This document shows, piece by piece, positions 1 through 5,139 of a stretch of DNA of 5,918 nt. Origin of the DNA: Gemmatimonadota bacterium (GTDB lineage: Bacteria; Latescibacterota; UBA2968; UBA8231); contig PATE01000078.1 of NCBI GenBank assembly GCA_002712305.1, positions 7,774 through 13,691 of the forward strand, read 5' to 3'. Each line of letters opens with the position of its first letter. Position 1 is the stretch's first letter. Made by a program: the position numbers and the translations under genes. The notes beneath the pieces were generated by a model that made no database searches, was not told the DNA's origin, and saw nothing but the letters and a program-made list of their open reading frames with translations.

Positions 1-1
1 A

Positions 2-355
2 AATGGCTGTCTTCACTTCGCACCCGGATCACACAAATTCGGTCTCCTCGAGCCAATCCAACTGGGCGTGGAAGGCGAAAGCATCGTCGACAAGATGCGT
101 GAGCAAGGGCGAGATGTAGTTGAGCCGGTCGCCATGGAGATGGAAGCGGGCGGTGTCACCTTCCACCACGGCTGCAATTTCCACTACGCCGGCCCCAATC
201 AGACAGATCAGCCCCGACGCGCCCACGCGATCATCTACATTCCGGACGAGACGCGTTTCACCGGCGGCAAAGATGCGGCAGGGGCCGCCGAGGAGATGAC
301 CGTCGGCGGTCCCTGGGATCACCCGCTGCATCCGATTCTGGCGGGCCCGGCTTGA
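2..355 (+). CDS. Phytanoyl-CoA dioxygenase (PhyH)-like oxygenase, C-terminal part
   Basis: This is the last 117 codons of an Fe(II)/2-oxoglutarate-dependent oxygenase whose start lies before the window. It opens in frame with NGCLHFAPGSHK, the PhyH-family signature where a 'PGSHK' loop follows the metal-binding HxD motif, which is itself off the window. The core motif TFHHGCNFHYAGPN follows at visible residues 53-66. His61 matches the distal iron ligand and Arg72, exactly 11 residues later, matches the 2-oxoglutarate-binding arginine; human PHYH has the same spacing (His264/Arg275). The tail GGPWDHPLHP is typical of bacterial members. The family hydroxylates varied small molecules using O2 and 2-oxoglutarate, and most bacterial paralogues have no known substrate; true phytanoyl-CoA activity should not be assumed. 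It ends at TGA and converges on the next gene. Family call is firm, substrate unknown. Confidence 0.9.
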   Translation, partial: NGCLHFAPGSHKFGLLEPIQLGVEGESIVDKMREQGRDVVEPVAMEMEAGGVTFHHGCNFHYAGPNQTDQPRRAHAIIYIPDETRFTGGKDAAGAAEEMTVGGPWDHPLHPILAGPA

Positions 356-430
356 GGTGACGAGGGGCCACGACCTGCGCCCAGACTCCGGAACATCGGT
401 CCCACAACAGCGTGTCTGCGGCGACCTGGC

Positions 431-1186
431 CTACTCTCCGCGAATCTTCAGCAGATTACGCAGACATCCTTCGACACACTCGAGGGGCGGCGCGGCGTAA
501 CGCTCGTGCTCAACGACATACCATTCGGTGGCTCCCACCGTCTCACAGGCTTCGAAGACCTTGTCCCAGGGCACGACGCCGTCACCGACCAGCGTCGTTT
601 CGTCTGCTGGATCGAATTCCTTCACGTGGACGAGTTGGGCCCGCCCGGCGTATTTGTGCAGCGCCGCCACAGGATCCCCACCACCACGCATGCAGTGACC
701 CACATCGAGCTGGGTGATCACGGCTACATCGGTGCCTGCGCAGAAGATGTCCCACGGGATCTCGCCGTCGAGGGTTTCGAATTCGTGACGGTGGTTGTGA
801 TAACCGACGCGGGCGTCGAGGGCCGCCGCTTTCACAGCAATCTCGTTGAACGTCGAGGCCGTAGCTCGCCACGCATCAGCTGTGGCACGATACTCGTCAG
901 CCAGTCCGGGTACGATCAGGAAGTTGTGTCCGAGCGTGCGATTGAAGGCCACCGTCACTTCGAGTTCATCGCCCAAAAGCGTGTCGATGCGGGCGTGGGT
1001 ACCCACCACAACCAGCTTCAGCTCATCACACATCTGCCGAAGCTCTTCAGCGCTTCGGTCGTAATACCCAGCAAACTCGACCCCCTCGTAACCCATGTCG
1101 GCCACAGCTTTGAGCGTGCCGGGGAGGTCCTTGCCGCAGTCTTCGCGTACGGAGTACAACTGTAGTGCGATGGGTATGCGTGCCAT
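431..1186 (-). CDS. Sugar phosphate isomerase/epimerase (xylose-isomerase-like TIM barrel)
   Basis: A 251-residue protein of the AP-endonuclease-2/xylose-isomerase-like TIM-barrel superfamily, which includes IolE and ketose 3-epimerases and normally uses a divalent metal. Visible landmarks are IALQLYSVRED near the N-terminus (strand 1), GYEGVEFAG (33-40), VGTHA (61-65), GYHNHRHEF (128-136), QLDVGHCMRGGGDP (159-172), LVHVKEFD (185-192) and VVEHE (224-228). Candidate metal and catalytic residues are Glu37, His130/His132, Asp161, His164, His187 and Glu226. Length is slightly below the usual 260-290 but the barrel looks complete. ATG at 1186 was chosen because MARIPIALQLYS matches the usual family start and GGGAG (minus strand, 1201-1197) sits 10 bases upstream. 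An ATG at 1222 would add 12 atypical residues and take in the palindrome. Such enzymes interconvert sugars, inositol ketones or sugar phosphates; the substrate cannot be told here. It is divergent from the dehydrogenase gene. Confidence 0.9.
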   Translation of the reverse strand: MARIPIALQLYSVREDCGKDLPGTLKAVADMGYEGVEFAGYYDRSAEELRQMCDELKLVVVGTHARIDTLLGDELEVTVAFNRTLGHNFLIVPGLADEYRATADAWRATASTFNEIAVKAAALDARVGYHNHRHEFETLDGEIPWDIFCAGTDVAVITQLDVGHCMRGGGDPVAALHKYAGRAQLVHVKEFDPADETTLVGDGVVPWDKVFEACETVGATEWYVVEHERYAAPPLECVEGCLRNLLKIRGE

Positions 1187-1205
1187 GATCTTCGGTCTCC
1201 CATAT

Positions 1206-1218
1206 ATTGCGCCGCAAT
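1206..1218. promoter_or_regulatory. Perfect 13-base palindrome in a divergent spacer, possible operator
   Basis: ATTGCG-C-CGCAAT is a perfect inverted repeat with 6-base arms around one base. It lies 20 bases upstream of the isomerase ATG and about 71 bases upstream of the dehydrogenase ATG, in the 103-base spacer between these divergent genes. Short palindromes with TTGCG/CGCAA half-sites in such positions are commonly dimeric regulator sites, so a shared operator is plausible. No convincing -35/-10 pair was found in either direction, and no regulator gene lies in the window. The symmetry is seen; the function is inferred. Confidence 0.4.
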
Positions 1219-1289
1219 GCACATCAGCGTTTGCGACCTTCGTTTCGGTGCCTGAACGCCAGCCCTCACCCAGCGGGGATAGACCAGCG

Positions 1290-2258
1290 ATGTCCTACAA
1301 GTTCGTTTTCCTGCCTCCCGCCAGCGATCGGCATCGCCAATGGGCCGAGGCGATTCGTGCAGCCCTTCCTGATCTGGACGTTTCCGTGTGCCCCGACCGG
1401 GCAGCCGCCCTCGGTGAACTCGCCGAAGCCCGCGGGGCTTTCGGCACATTGGATGCCGAACTACTGGCTGCCGCGTCCGAACTACAGTGGCTTGCAGCCC
1501 CTGCGGCGGGACCTCGACCCCAATTCTATTTCCCCGAACTGGTCGCCAGCGATGTGACGGTGACCAACATCCGGGGGATCTACTCAGACCATATCTCGGC
1601 TCAGATCATGTCCTATGTGTTGGCCTTTGCTCGCGGTCTGCACGTCTACATCCCTCTGCAGGTTGAGGGTGTGTGGGCTCAGGGCGAGCAGCGTGCCAAC
1701 ACGATCTTCCTCCCCGAGGCGACGGCAGTCGTCATCGGCGTCGGTGGCATCGGCGCCGAGACGGCCCGCCACCTCGACCACTTCGGCGTTCACGTGATCG
1801 GCGTCGACCCACGAGTCGAGTCGCCACCACCCGGCGTGCGCGAACTGATCCGGCCCGACGCGCTCGACGACCATATTGGACGCGGGGATTTCGTCATCAT
1901 GACGGCTCCACAGACACCGAGCACCCAGGGCATGATGAATGCGGCTCTCATCGGGAAGATGAAGCAGACGGCCATTCTCATCAATATCGGGCGGGGTTCC
2001 AACGTCAGTCTCGATGATCTCGCAGACGCGTTGGATGAGGGAAGGATCGGCGGAGCAGCCCTCGACGTATTTGAGACCGAACCCCTGCCGGCGGATCATC
2101 GATTGTGGAAGGCCCCAAACTTCCTTCTCACGCCCCACATGGCCGGCGATGGCCCTTACCTCGATAATCGGCGCAGAGACTTGCTGATCGAGAACTGCCG
2201 CCGTCTGCGCGATGGCGAAGAACTTTTGAACATCGTCGACAAGGCGAACTGGTTCTGA
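1290..2258 (+). CDS. D-2-hydroxyacid dehydrogenase, NAD-binding
   Basis: A 322-residue member of the D-isomer-specific 2-hydroxyacid dehydrogenase family (phosphoglycerate, glyoxylate/hydroxypyruvate and D-lactate dehydrogenase relatives), which interconverts 2-hydroxy acids and 2-oxo acids with NAD(P)H. The N-terminal substrate domain has LQWLAAPAAGP (65-75) and VTNIRGIYSDHISAQ (91-105). The Rossmann domain has VIGVGGIG (148-155), with Asp173 in GVDPR at the end of strand 2, which favours NAD over NADP. The catalytic set is intact: Arg235 in NIGRG, Glu264 in DVFETEPLP and His283 in TPHMAGDGPY. Length is normal. ATG at 1290 was chosen because MSYKFVFLPP starts the first strand and GGGGA (1275-1279) lies 10 bases upstream; the frame stays open back to 1095, but that part overlaps the divergent isomerase and resembles nothing. 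Substrate unknown; a sugar-acid-derived oxo or hydroxy acid is a reasonable guess. It converges on the aldolase gene 22 bases downstream. Confidence 0.93.
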   Translation: MSYKFVFLPPASDRHRQWAEAIRAALPDLDVSVCPDRAAALGELAEARGAFGTLDAELLAAASELQWLAAPAAGPRPQFYFPELVASDVTVTNIRGIYSDHISAQIMSYVLAFARGLHVYIPLQVEGVWAQGEQRANTIFLPEATAVVIGVGGIGAETARHLDHFGVHVIGVDPRVESPPPGVRELIRPDALDDHIGRGDFVIMTAPQTPSTQGMMNAALIGKMKQTAILINIGRGSNVSLDDLADALDEGRIGGAALDVFETEPLPADHRLWKAPNFLLTPHMAGDGPYLDNRRRDLLIENCRRLRDGEELLNIVDKANWF

Positions 2259-2280
2259 AGCGTCTAGCCCAGCGGTCTGA

Positions 2281-3345
2281 TCAACGTCCCAGCCACGTCT
2301 CCAGGTGCTCGGCGACGAAGTCGTCGTCATTCAGGTGGGGGTAGGCGGCATACACGCGGTCAATCTCGTCTGCCTGGCCCTGAGACAGACGCTCGTTCGG
2401 ATTCAGACAACGAATCGAAGTGAGCAGCCCCTGTCGCCGAAGGACCTCGTGGATTCCGGCGATACACCCCGCAAAACCATTGGCCACATCAAAGAAAGCC
2501 GCGTTGGTGTCCGTGACTTCGATGGCGCGCGTCAGCATCTGCGCGGGGACGGCGTCGCTGTCGGCCAGCGTGTGGCAGTCGTGTAACAACTCGACGGCCT
2601 TCTTCGTCCACACGGCCCAGTGACCGAGCAGACCACCCACGATTCGCAGGTCCACCGGTGATCCATCGGGACCGGCGACGCGGTGAGTCGTGAGCAGATC
2701 CATCACGATGTTGTCGTCGTTGCCCGTGTACAGGGCGATGTCCTTGGCGCGCCCCGAAGCGGCGACCCCCCGCAGGACATCGAGGGTTTGATAACGATTG
2801 AAGGGGGCCATCTTGATCGCCACCACGTCTTCGATGGCCGCGAAGCGTTGCCAGAAATCGAATCCGAGGAGACGCCCACCCACCGCAGGCTGCAGATAGA
2901 AGCCAACGACAGGCATCTCAGCCGCCACCGCCTCACAATGAGCGATGAGTTTGTCATCCGATGCCTCGCCCAGAGCGGCGAGACTCAGCAGCACGGCATC
3001 ATAGCCGCACTCGCGTGCCAGCGCCGCCTCTGACACAGCTTGCGCCGTCTGCCCGACGGCACCGGCGATCTGAACGAAGTCTTCACCGAGGCCAACCTCC
3101 GACGCCACATCGGCGGCCAACTGCAACACGGGTTGCAGCAGGCCCTCCTGTCGGATCTCAAACTGTGTTGTGTGTACAGCCACAGCCAACCCGCCCGAAC
3201 CGGCCTCGATGTAGTAACGTGTCAGCGCCCGCTGACGTTGCTCATCCAGACGACCGTCGTCGTCGAGAGCCAGGGGGTGAGCCGGAATCACCAGACCGCG
3301 ATTCAGTGAGGCGCGGACCCGCGTCGTCTGTTGGGAATCGGCCAT
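2281..3345 (-). CDS. Dihydrodipicolinate synthase/N-acetylneuraminate lyase superfamily protein
   Basis: A 354-residue TIM-barrel protein of the DHDPS/NAL class I aldolase superfamily, whose members bind a 2-oxo acid through a lysine Schiff base and make or break a C-C bond. Lys178 in VVAIKMAPF is the predicted Schiff-base lysine and Tyr150 in VVGFYLQPA the catalytic tyrosine. Their spacing of 28 equals E. coli DapA Tyr133/Lys161. VAVHTTQ (55-61) aligns with the DapA 'VGTTGE' loop, placing Thr59/Thr60 near the usual threonine pair. The DapA features for aspartate semialdehyde are missing: the 'PYYNRP' tyrosine and the arginine five residues after the catalytic tyrosine (Val155 here). Lysine biosynthesis is therefore unlikely. 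It is longer than DapA (292 residues), with a C-terminal extension carrying LNPNERLSQGQ and a WLGR end. The ATG follows the methyltransferase stop by 3 bases with no clear Shine-Dalgarno, suggesting translational coupling. Substrate unknown. Confidence 0.9.
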   Translation of the reverse strand: MADSQQTTRVRASLNRGLVIPAHPLALDDDGRLDEQRQRALTRYYIEAGSGGLAVAVHTTQFEIRQEGLLQPVLQLAADVASEVGLGEDFVQIAGAVGQTAQAVSEAALARECGYDAVLLSLAALGEASDDKLIAHCEAVAAEMPVVGFYLQPAVGGRLLGFDFWQRFAAIEDVVAIKMAPFNRYQTLDVLRGVAASGRAKDIALYTGNDDNIVMDLLTTHRVAGPDGSPVDLRIVGGLLGHWAVWTKKAVELLHDCHTLADSDAVPAQMLTRAIEVTDTNAAFFDVANGFAGCIAGIHEVLRRQGLLTSIRCLNPNERLSQGQADEIDRVYAAYPHLNDDDFVAEHLETWLGR

Positions 3346-3348
3346 GGC

Positions 3349-3999
3349 TCAGGCGAGGGTCATCGTCGGCAGACCACCGATGATGAGGAGCCAGCCCTTG
3401 GCTTTCGTCGGCGACTTCACCTCCCACTGCAAGATCTCACCCCCGAGCTTCTTCTCGGCCATCTCACAGACGGTGTCGAAGGGTGGTCGTCCAGGATCGG
3501 CGATGATGACCTGATCGACACCGGCCTTCACAGCGCGACGAATCATCTTGTATACGGGATCGACAAGCTCATCCCAGAAGCAGATGTCACCACCGAGCAT
3601 CAGATCGTAGTCCTGCAGATGGCACTTGCGAAGGCTCTCAAAGCGAGACTTCCTCGTCTGGATCACCACGTCGTTCTCTTCAGCCTGCGCGTGCAGGTAG
3701 GGAAAGACATTTGCATCTGCGTCGACGCCGGTGACCTGCGCGCCGAATCGTTTGGCACAGTAGATCCCGAGTTGTCCCCACCCACAGCCCACCTCGAGGA
3801 CCCGCGATTTATCGGGCATGCCCTGATGCTCCAGATAATCCATGATCAGATAGCTGGAGTTCCACACCTTGTCGCCATGAATCTCTGGCTCGTGGTCTTT
3901 CTTCAGGCCCCGGATCTTCGGATGGGACGATCGCAGGATGGTGACACCGAACGCTTCGTGCTGCGTCTTCTTGTCTTTCTTGTCTTTCTTCTTGCCCAT
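3349..3999 (-). CDS. Class I SAM-dependent methyltransferase, METTL20/Methyltransf_16-like
   Basis: A 216-residue Rossmann-fold methyltransferase. WNSSYLIMDYL (46-56) resembles the 'W..s..L..yL' lead-in of the Methyltransf_16 group. Motif I is VLEVGCGWGQLG (67-78), followed by the acidic motif II VTGVDAD (Asp93). YDLMLGGDICFWDELVDP (131-148) and IIADPGRPPF (165-174) closely resemble the post-motif-II and 'GDPGRP' segments of METTL20, the electron transfer flavoprotein beta-subunit lysine methyltransferase, which also has bacterial homologues. A protein-lysine substrate is therefore a reasonable inference, but small-molecule methylation is not excluded. The N-terminus is lysine-rich (KKKDKKDKK at residues 3-11) and encoded by a short tandem repeat. 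ATG at 3999 is the natural start, though the Shine-Dalgarno is poor. It is the first gene of a two-gene unit with the DHDPS-like aldolase and is divergent from the Gfo/Idh/MocA gene. Confidence 0.85.
   Translation of the reverse strand: MGKKKDKKDKKTQHEAFGVTILRSSHPKIRGLKKDHEPEIHGDKVWNSSYLIMDYLEHQGMPDKSRVLEVGCGWGQLGIYCAKRFGAQVTGVDADANVFPYLHAQAEENDVVIQTRKSRFESLRKCHLQDYDLMLGGDICFWDELVDPVYKMIRRAVKAGVDQVIIADPGRPPFDTVCEMAEKKLGGEILQWEVKSPTKAKGWLLIIGGLPTMTLA
3971..3988 (-). repeat. Two perfect 9-base tandem copies encoding the Lys/Asp-rich N-terminus
   Basis: TTGTCTTTC on the plus strand occurs twice head to tail (3971-3979, 3980-3988) and is flanked by degenerate partial copies. On the coding (minus) strand this reads as lysine-aspartate-lysine units inside the first dozen codons of the methyltransferase. 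The unit is a multiple of three, so slippage would change the number of basic residues without breaking the frame. Confidence 0.7.
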
Positions 4000-4006
4000 G
4001 TTGATC

Positions 4007-4042
4007 CGTCGCAGGAGATTAGGACCCTTCTAAGAAGCGACG
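4007..4042. promoter_or_regulatory. Overlapping inverted repeats in the 61-base divergent spacer, possible operator
   Basis: The spacer between the methyltransferase and the Gfo/Idh/MocA gene contains CTTCT-A-AGAAG (4027-4037), a perfect inverted repeat with 5-base arms. It also contains a second pair, CGTCGC (4007-4012) and GCGACG (4037-4042). The two share base 4037, so as RNA the full stems could not both form. A heptamer ACCCTTC also repeats at 4024-4030 and 4054-4060, exactly 30 bases apart. Because promoters for both directions must fit in or near this short spacer, a shared operator is plausible. No consensus -35/-10 pair was recognised, and the arms are short enough that chance cannot be dismissed. 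Confidence 0.3.
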
Positions 4043-4047
4043 AAAAT

Positions 4048-4059
4048 AAGGAAACCCTT
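4048..4059 (+). promoter_or_regulatory. Ribosome binding site of the Gfo/Idh/MocA gene, within a mini hairpin
   Basis: AAGGA (4048-4052) lies 8 bases before the ATG at 4061 and is the clearest Shine-Dalgarno in the window; it decides this start. AAGG can pair with CCTT (4056-4059) across an AAAC loop, forming a 4-bp hairpin that would partly cover the site. So small a stem is probably only weakly stable. Confidence 0.55.
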
Positions 4060-4060
4060 C

Positions 4061-5074
4061 ATGGCAGCAACCGAGCCGAGCGTGCGGGTAGGCATCTTCG
4101 GCACCGGCGGTTGGGCACGGCGCACCCATATCCCTCACCTGATCGACCTCGGAGCTCAGATTGTCTGCCTGTGCGATGCTCAGGCCGAAGCCGTGGACGC
4201 GGCAGGTGACGAATTTGGCATTGCCACGCGATATACCGACGGGCATCAGATGCTCGCAGAGGAGAATCTCGACGTCCTCTATTCGTGTGTTCCTGCATAT
4301 GCCCGCACCGATGTGGAGGCAACCGCCGCTCGTCGGGGAATCCATCTGTTCAGCGAAAAACCGCAGTCCACGAGCATGCGTGTGGCGCGCCAGATCGCCG
4401 ATGCTGTCAAAGAGGGTGGCGTTTTGAGCACGGTCTGCTTTCGCGAACGGTATCGCCCTCTGTTTCAACAGGCCCGGCGTCTGCTACAGAACGAGACGAT
4501 CGTGCATGCCCGCTTCCAGAGCCCGGGCGGATTGCCACCCAGCGTGCGGGATCGAAGCCGCAATCAAGGGTGGGGCCACTGGATGGCGAAGGCGGGCAGC
4601 CGGTCCTTCGACTGGGGTGTGCATGCCGTCGACTACCTTCGCTTCATGACGGGTCTCGACGTGGCCAAGGCACAGTCCTTCTACCACGACCCAGAGCGCT
4701 ACACGAAGCCCCTTTCGAGCGTCTTTCAGTTCGCCTTTTCCACCGGAGCCACGGCGCAGTTGAGTTTCGTGTCGGCCACCGGTTCACCACCCGACGAGCC
4801 CTGGTTCACCATCTTCTACGAAGGGGGTTATCTCTCCGTCTTCCGCTACGACCGGATCGAGCAGAATGGAGAGATTGTGTACGAAGCGGAGGAGTTCGAT
4901 CCGTGGCACGAGCAGGACCGCGTCTTCATCGATGCCGTTCGACGTGAAGACGGCAGTGCCATTCTCAGTGATTACGCCGATGGGCTGAAGTCCCTGGCTC
5001 CGGTACTCGCCTGCTGGGAATCTGCGAGTCGTGGCGGCCGGGTCATCGACGTGCCCGCCTTTACGAAGCGCTGA
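4061..5074 (+). CDS. Gfo/Idh/MocA family oxidoreductase
   Basis: A 337-residue NAD(P)-dependent oxidoreductase of the glucose-fructose oxidoreductase/inositol dehydrogenase/MocA family, which oxidises or reduces hydroxyls of sugars, inositols and their derivatives. The N-terminal Rossmann fold starts VRVGIFGTGGWARRTHIP (8-25), with the glycine-rich dinucleotide loop at Gly14-Gly17. The first domain ends in LFSEKPQ (96-102), where Lys100 of the conserved EKP motif is the expected catalytic lysine. The C-terminal domain carries FDWGVHAVDYLRFMTG (183-198); Asp184 and His188 fit the family's D-x-x-x-H catalytic and substrate-binding motif. The C-terminus is the usual helix with FIDAVRR and YADGLKSL. 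Length is normal and the gene appears intact. The start is supported by AAGGA eight bases upstream. Its stop is two bases before a 20-codon ORF leading to the MATE gene, so the two may be co-transcribed. Substrate not identifiable. Confidence 0.93.
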   Translation: MAATEPSVRVGIFGTGGWARRTHIPHLIDLGAQIVCLCDAQAEAVDAAGDEFGIATRYTDGHQMLAEENLDVLYSCVPAYARTDVEATAARRGIHLFSEKPQSTSMRVARQIADAVKEGGVLSTVCFRERYRPLFQQARRLLQNETIVHARFQSPGGLPPSVRDRSRNQGWGHWMAKAGSRSFDWGVHAVDYLRFMTGLDVAKAQSFYHDPERYTKPLSSVFQFAFSTGATAQLSFVSATGSPPDEPWFTIFYEGGYLSVFRYDRIEQNGEIVYEAEEFDPWHEQDRVFIDAVRREDGSAILSDYADGLKSLAPVLACWESASRGGRVIDVPAFTKR

Positions 5075-5076
5075 CC

Positions 5077-5139
5077 ATGGAAACGACGACAGAAGAGCCC
5101 TGGCATCGATCCGCCCTCCGGATCGACGCCCCCTCGTGA
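5077..5139 (+). CDS. Possible 20-codon leader ORF before the MATE gene
   Basis: The ATG comes two bases after the Gfo/Idh/MocA stop (TGA-cc-ATG). The frame runs METTTEEPWHRSALRIDAPS and ends in TGA at 5137-5139, overlapping the MATE GTG start (GTGA). There is no strong Shine-Dalgarno of its own, so initiation would rely on ribosomes terminating on the upstream gene. The peptide matches no family I know. A hairpin lies inside it at 5106-5126. It may be a leader peptide whose translation opens the downstream start, or simply a chance short frame. A one-base error joining it to the transporter as an N-terminal extension is also possible, since it sits where one would be. Confidence 0.35.
   Translation: METTTEEPWHRSALRIDAPS
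5106..5126 (+). promoter_or_regulatory. 8-bp hairpin just upstream of the MATE start
   Basis: TCGATCCG (5106-5113) pairs perfectly with CGGATCGA (5119-5126) across the loop CCCTC. The stem ends nine bases before the GTG at 5136 and buries GGA (5120-5122), the only Shine-Dalgarno-like bases there. ATCGATC (5105-5111) could instead pair with GATCGAT (5138-5144), which begins at the last base of the start codon, so two exclusive structures exist. No T-run follows, so it is not a standard intrinsic terminator. Translation of the 20-codon ORF would melt it. Confidence 0.45.

Noticed and set aside
356-430. Terminator between the convergent oxygenase and isomerase genes
   Set aside because: Only 5-base complementarities (366-370 with 427-431) and a direct repeat CGACCTG (371-377, 422-428) were found, with no stem followed by a T-run.
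506-1165. 219-codon plus-strand frame opposite the sugar isomerase
   Set aside because: The isomerase on the minus strand has conserved metal-site motifs; this frame is its shadow.
1187-1222. Upstream ATG for the isomerase at 1222
   Set aside because: It adds MHCGAIYGRPKI, which is unlike family N-termini, and the ATG at 1186 has GGGAG ten bases upstream.
1095-1289. Upstream start extending the dehydrogenase by 65 residues
   Set aside because: The extension overlaps the divergent isomerase coding region, has no family similarity, and a better start with an SD exists at 1290.
1584-2330. 248-codon minus-strand frame opposite the D-2-hydroxyacid dehydrogenase
   Set aside because: The dehydrogenase has an intact Rossmann motif and Arg/Glu/His catalytic set; the antisense product matches nothing and also overlaps the aldolase end.
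2281-3345. Annotation as true dapA (4-hydroxy-tetrahydrodipicolinate synthase)
   Set aside because: The substrate-binding arginine and the PYYNRP tyrosine are missing, the protein is about 60 residues longer, and no lysine-pathway neighbour is present.
3331-4209. Long open frame of 292 codons on the plus strand opposite the methyltransferase
   Set aside because: It is antisense to a gene with clear SAM-binding motifs, runs into the Gfo/Idh/MocA start, and its translation shows no recognisable domain. Long antisense frames are common in GC-rich DNA.
5106-5135. Intrinsic terminator for the Gfo/Idh/MocA gene
   Set aside because: The 8-bp stem is real, but it is followed by CGCCCCCTC rather than a T-run, and it lies inside a short ORF leading to the next gene.
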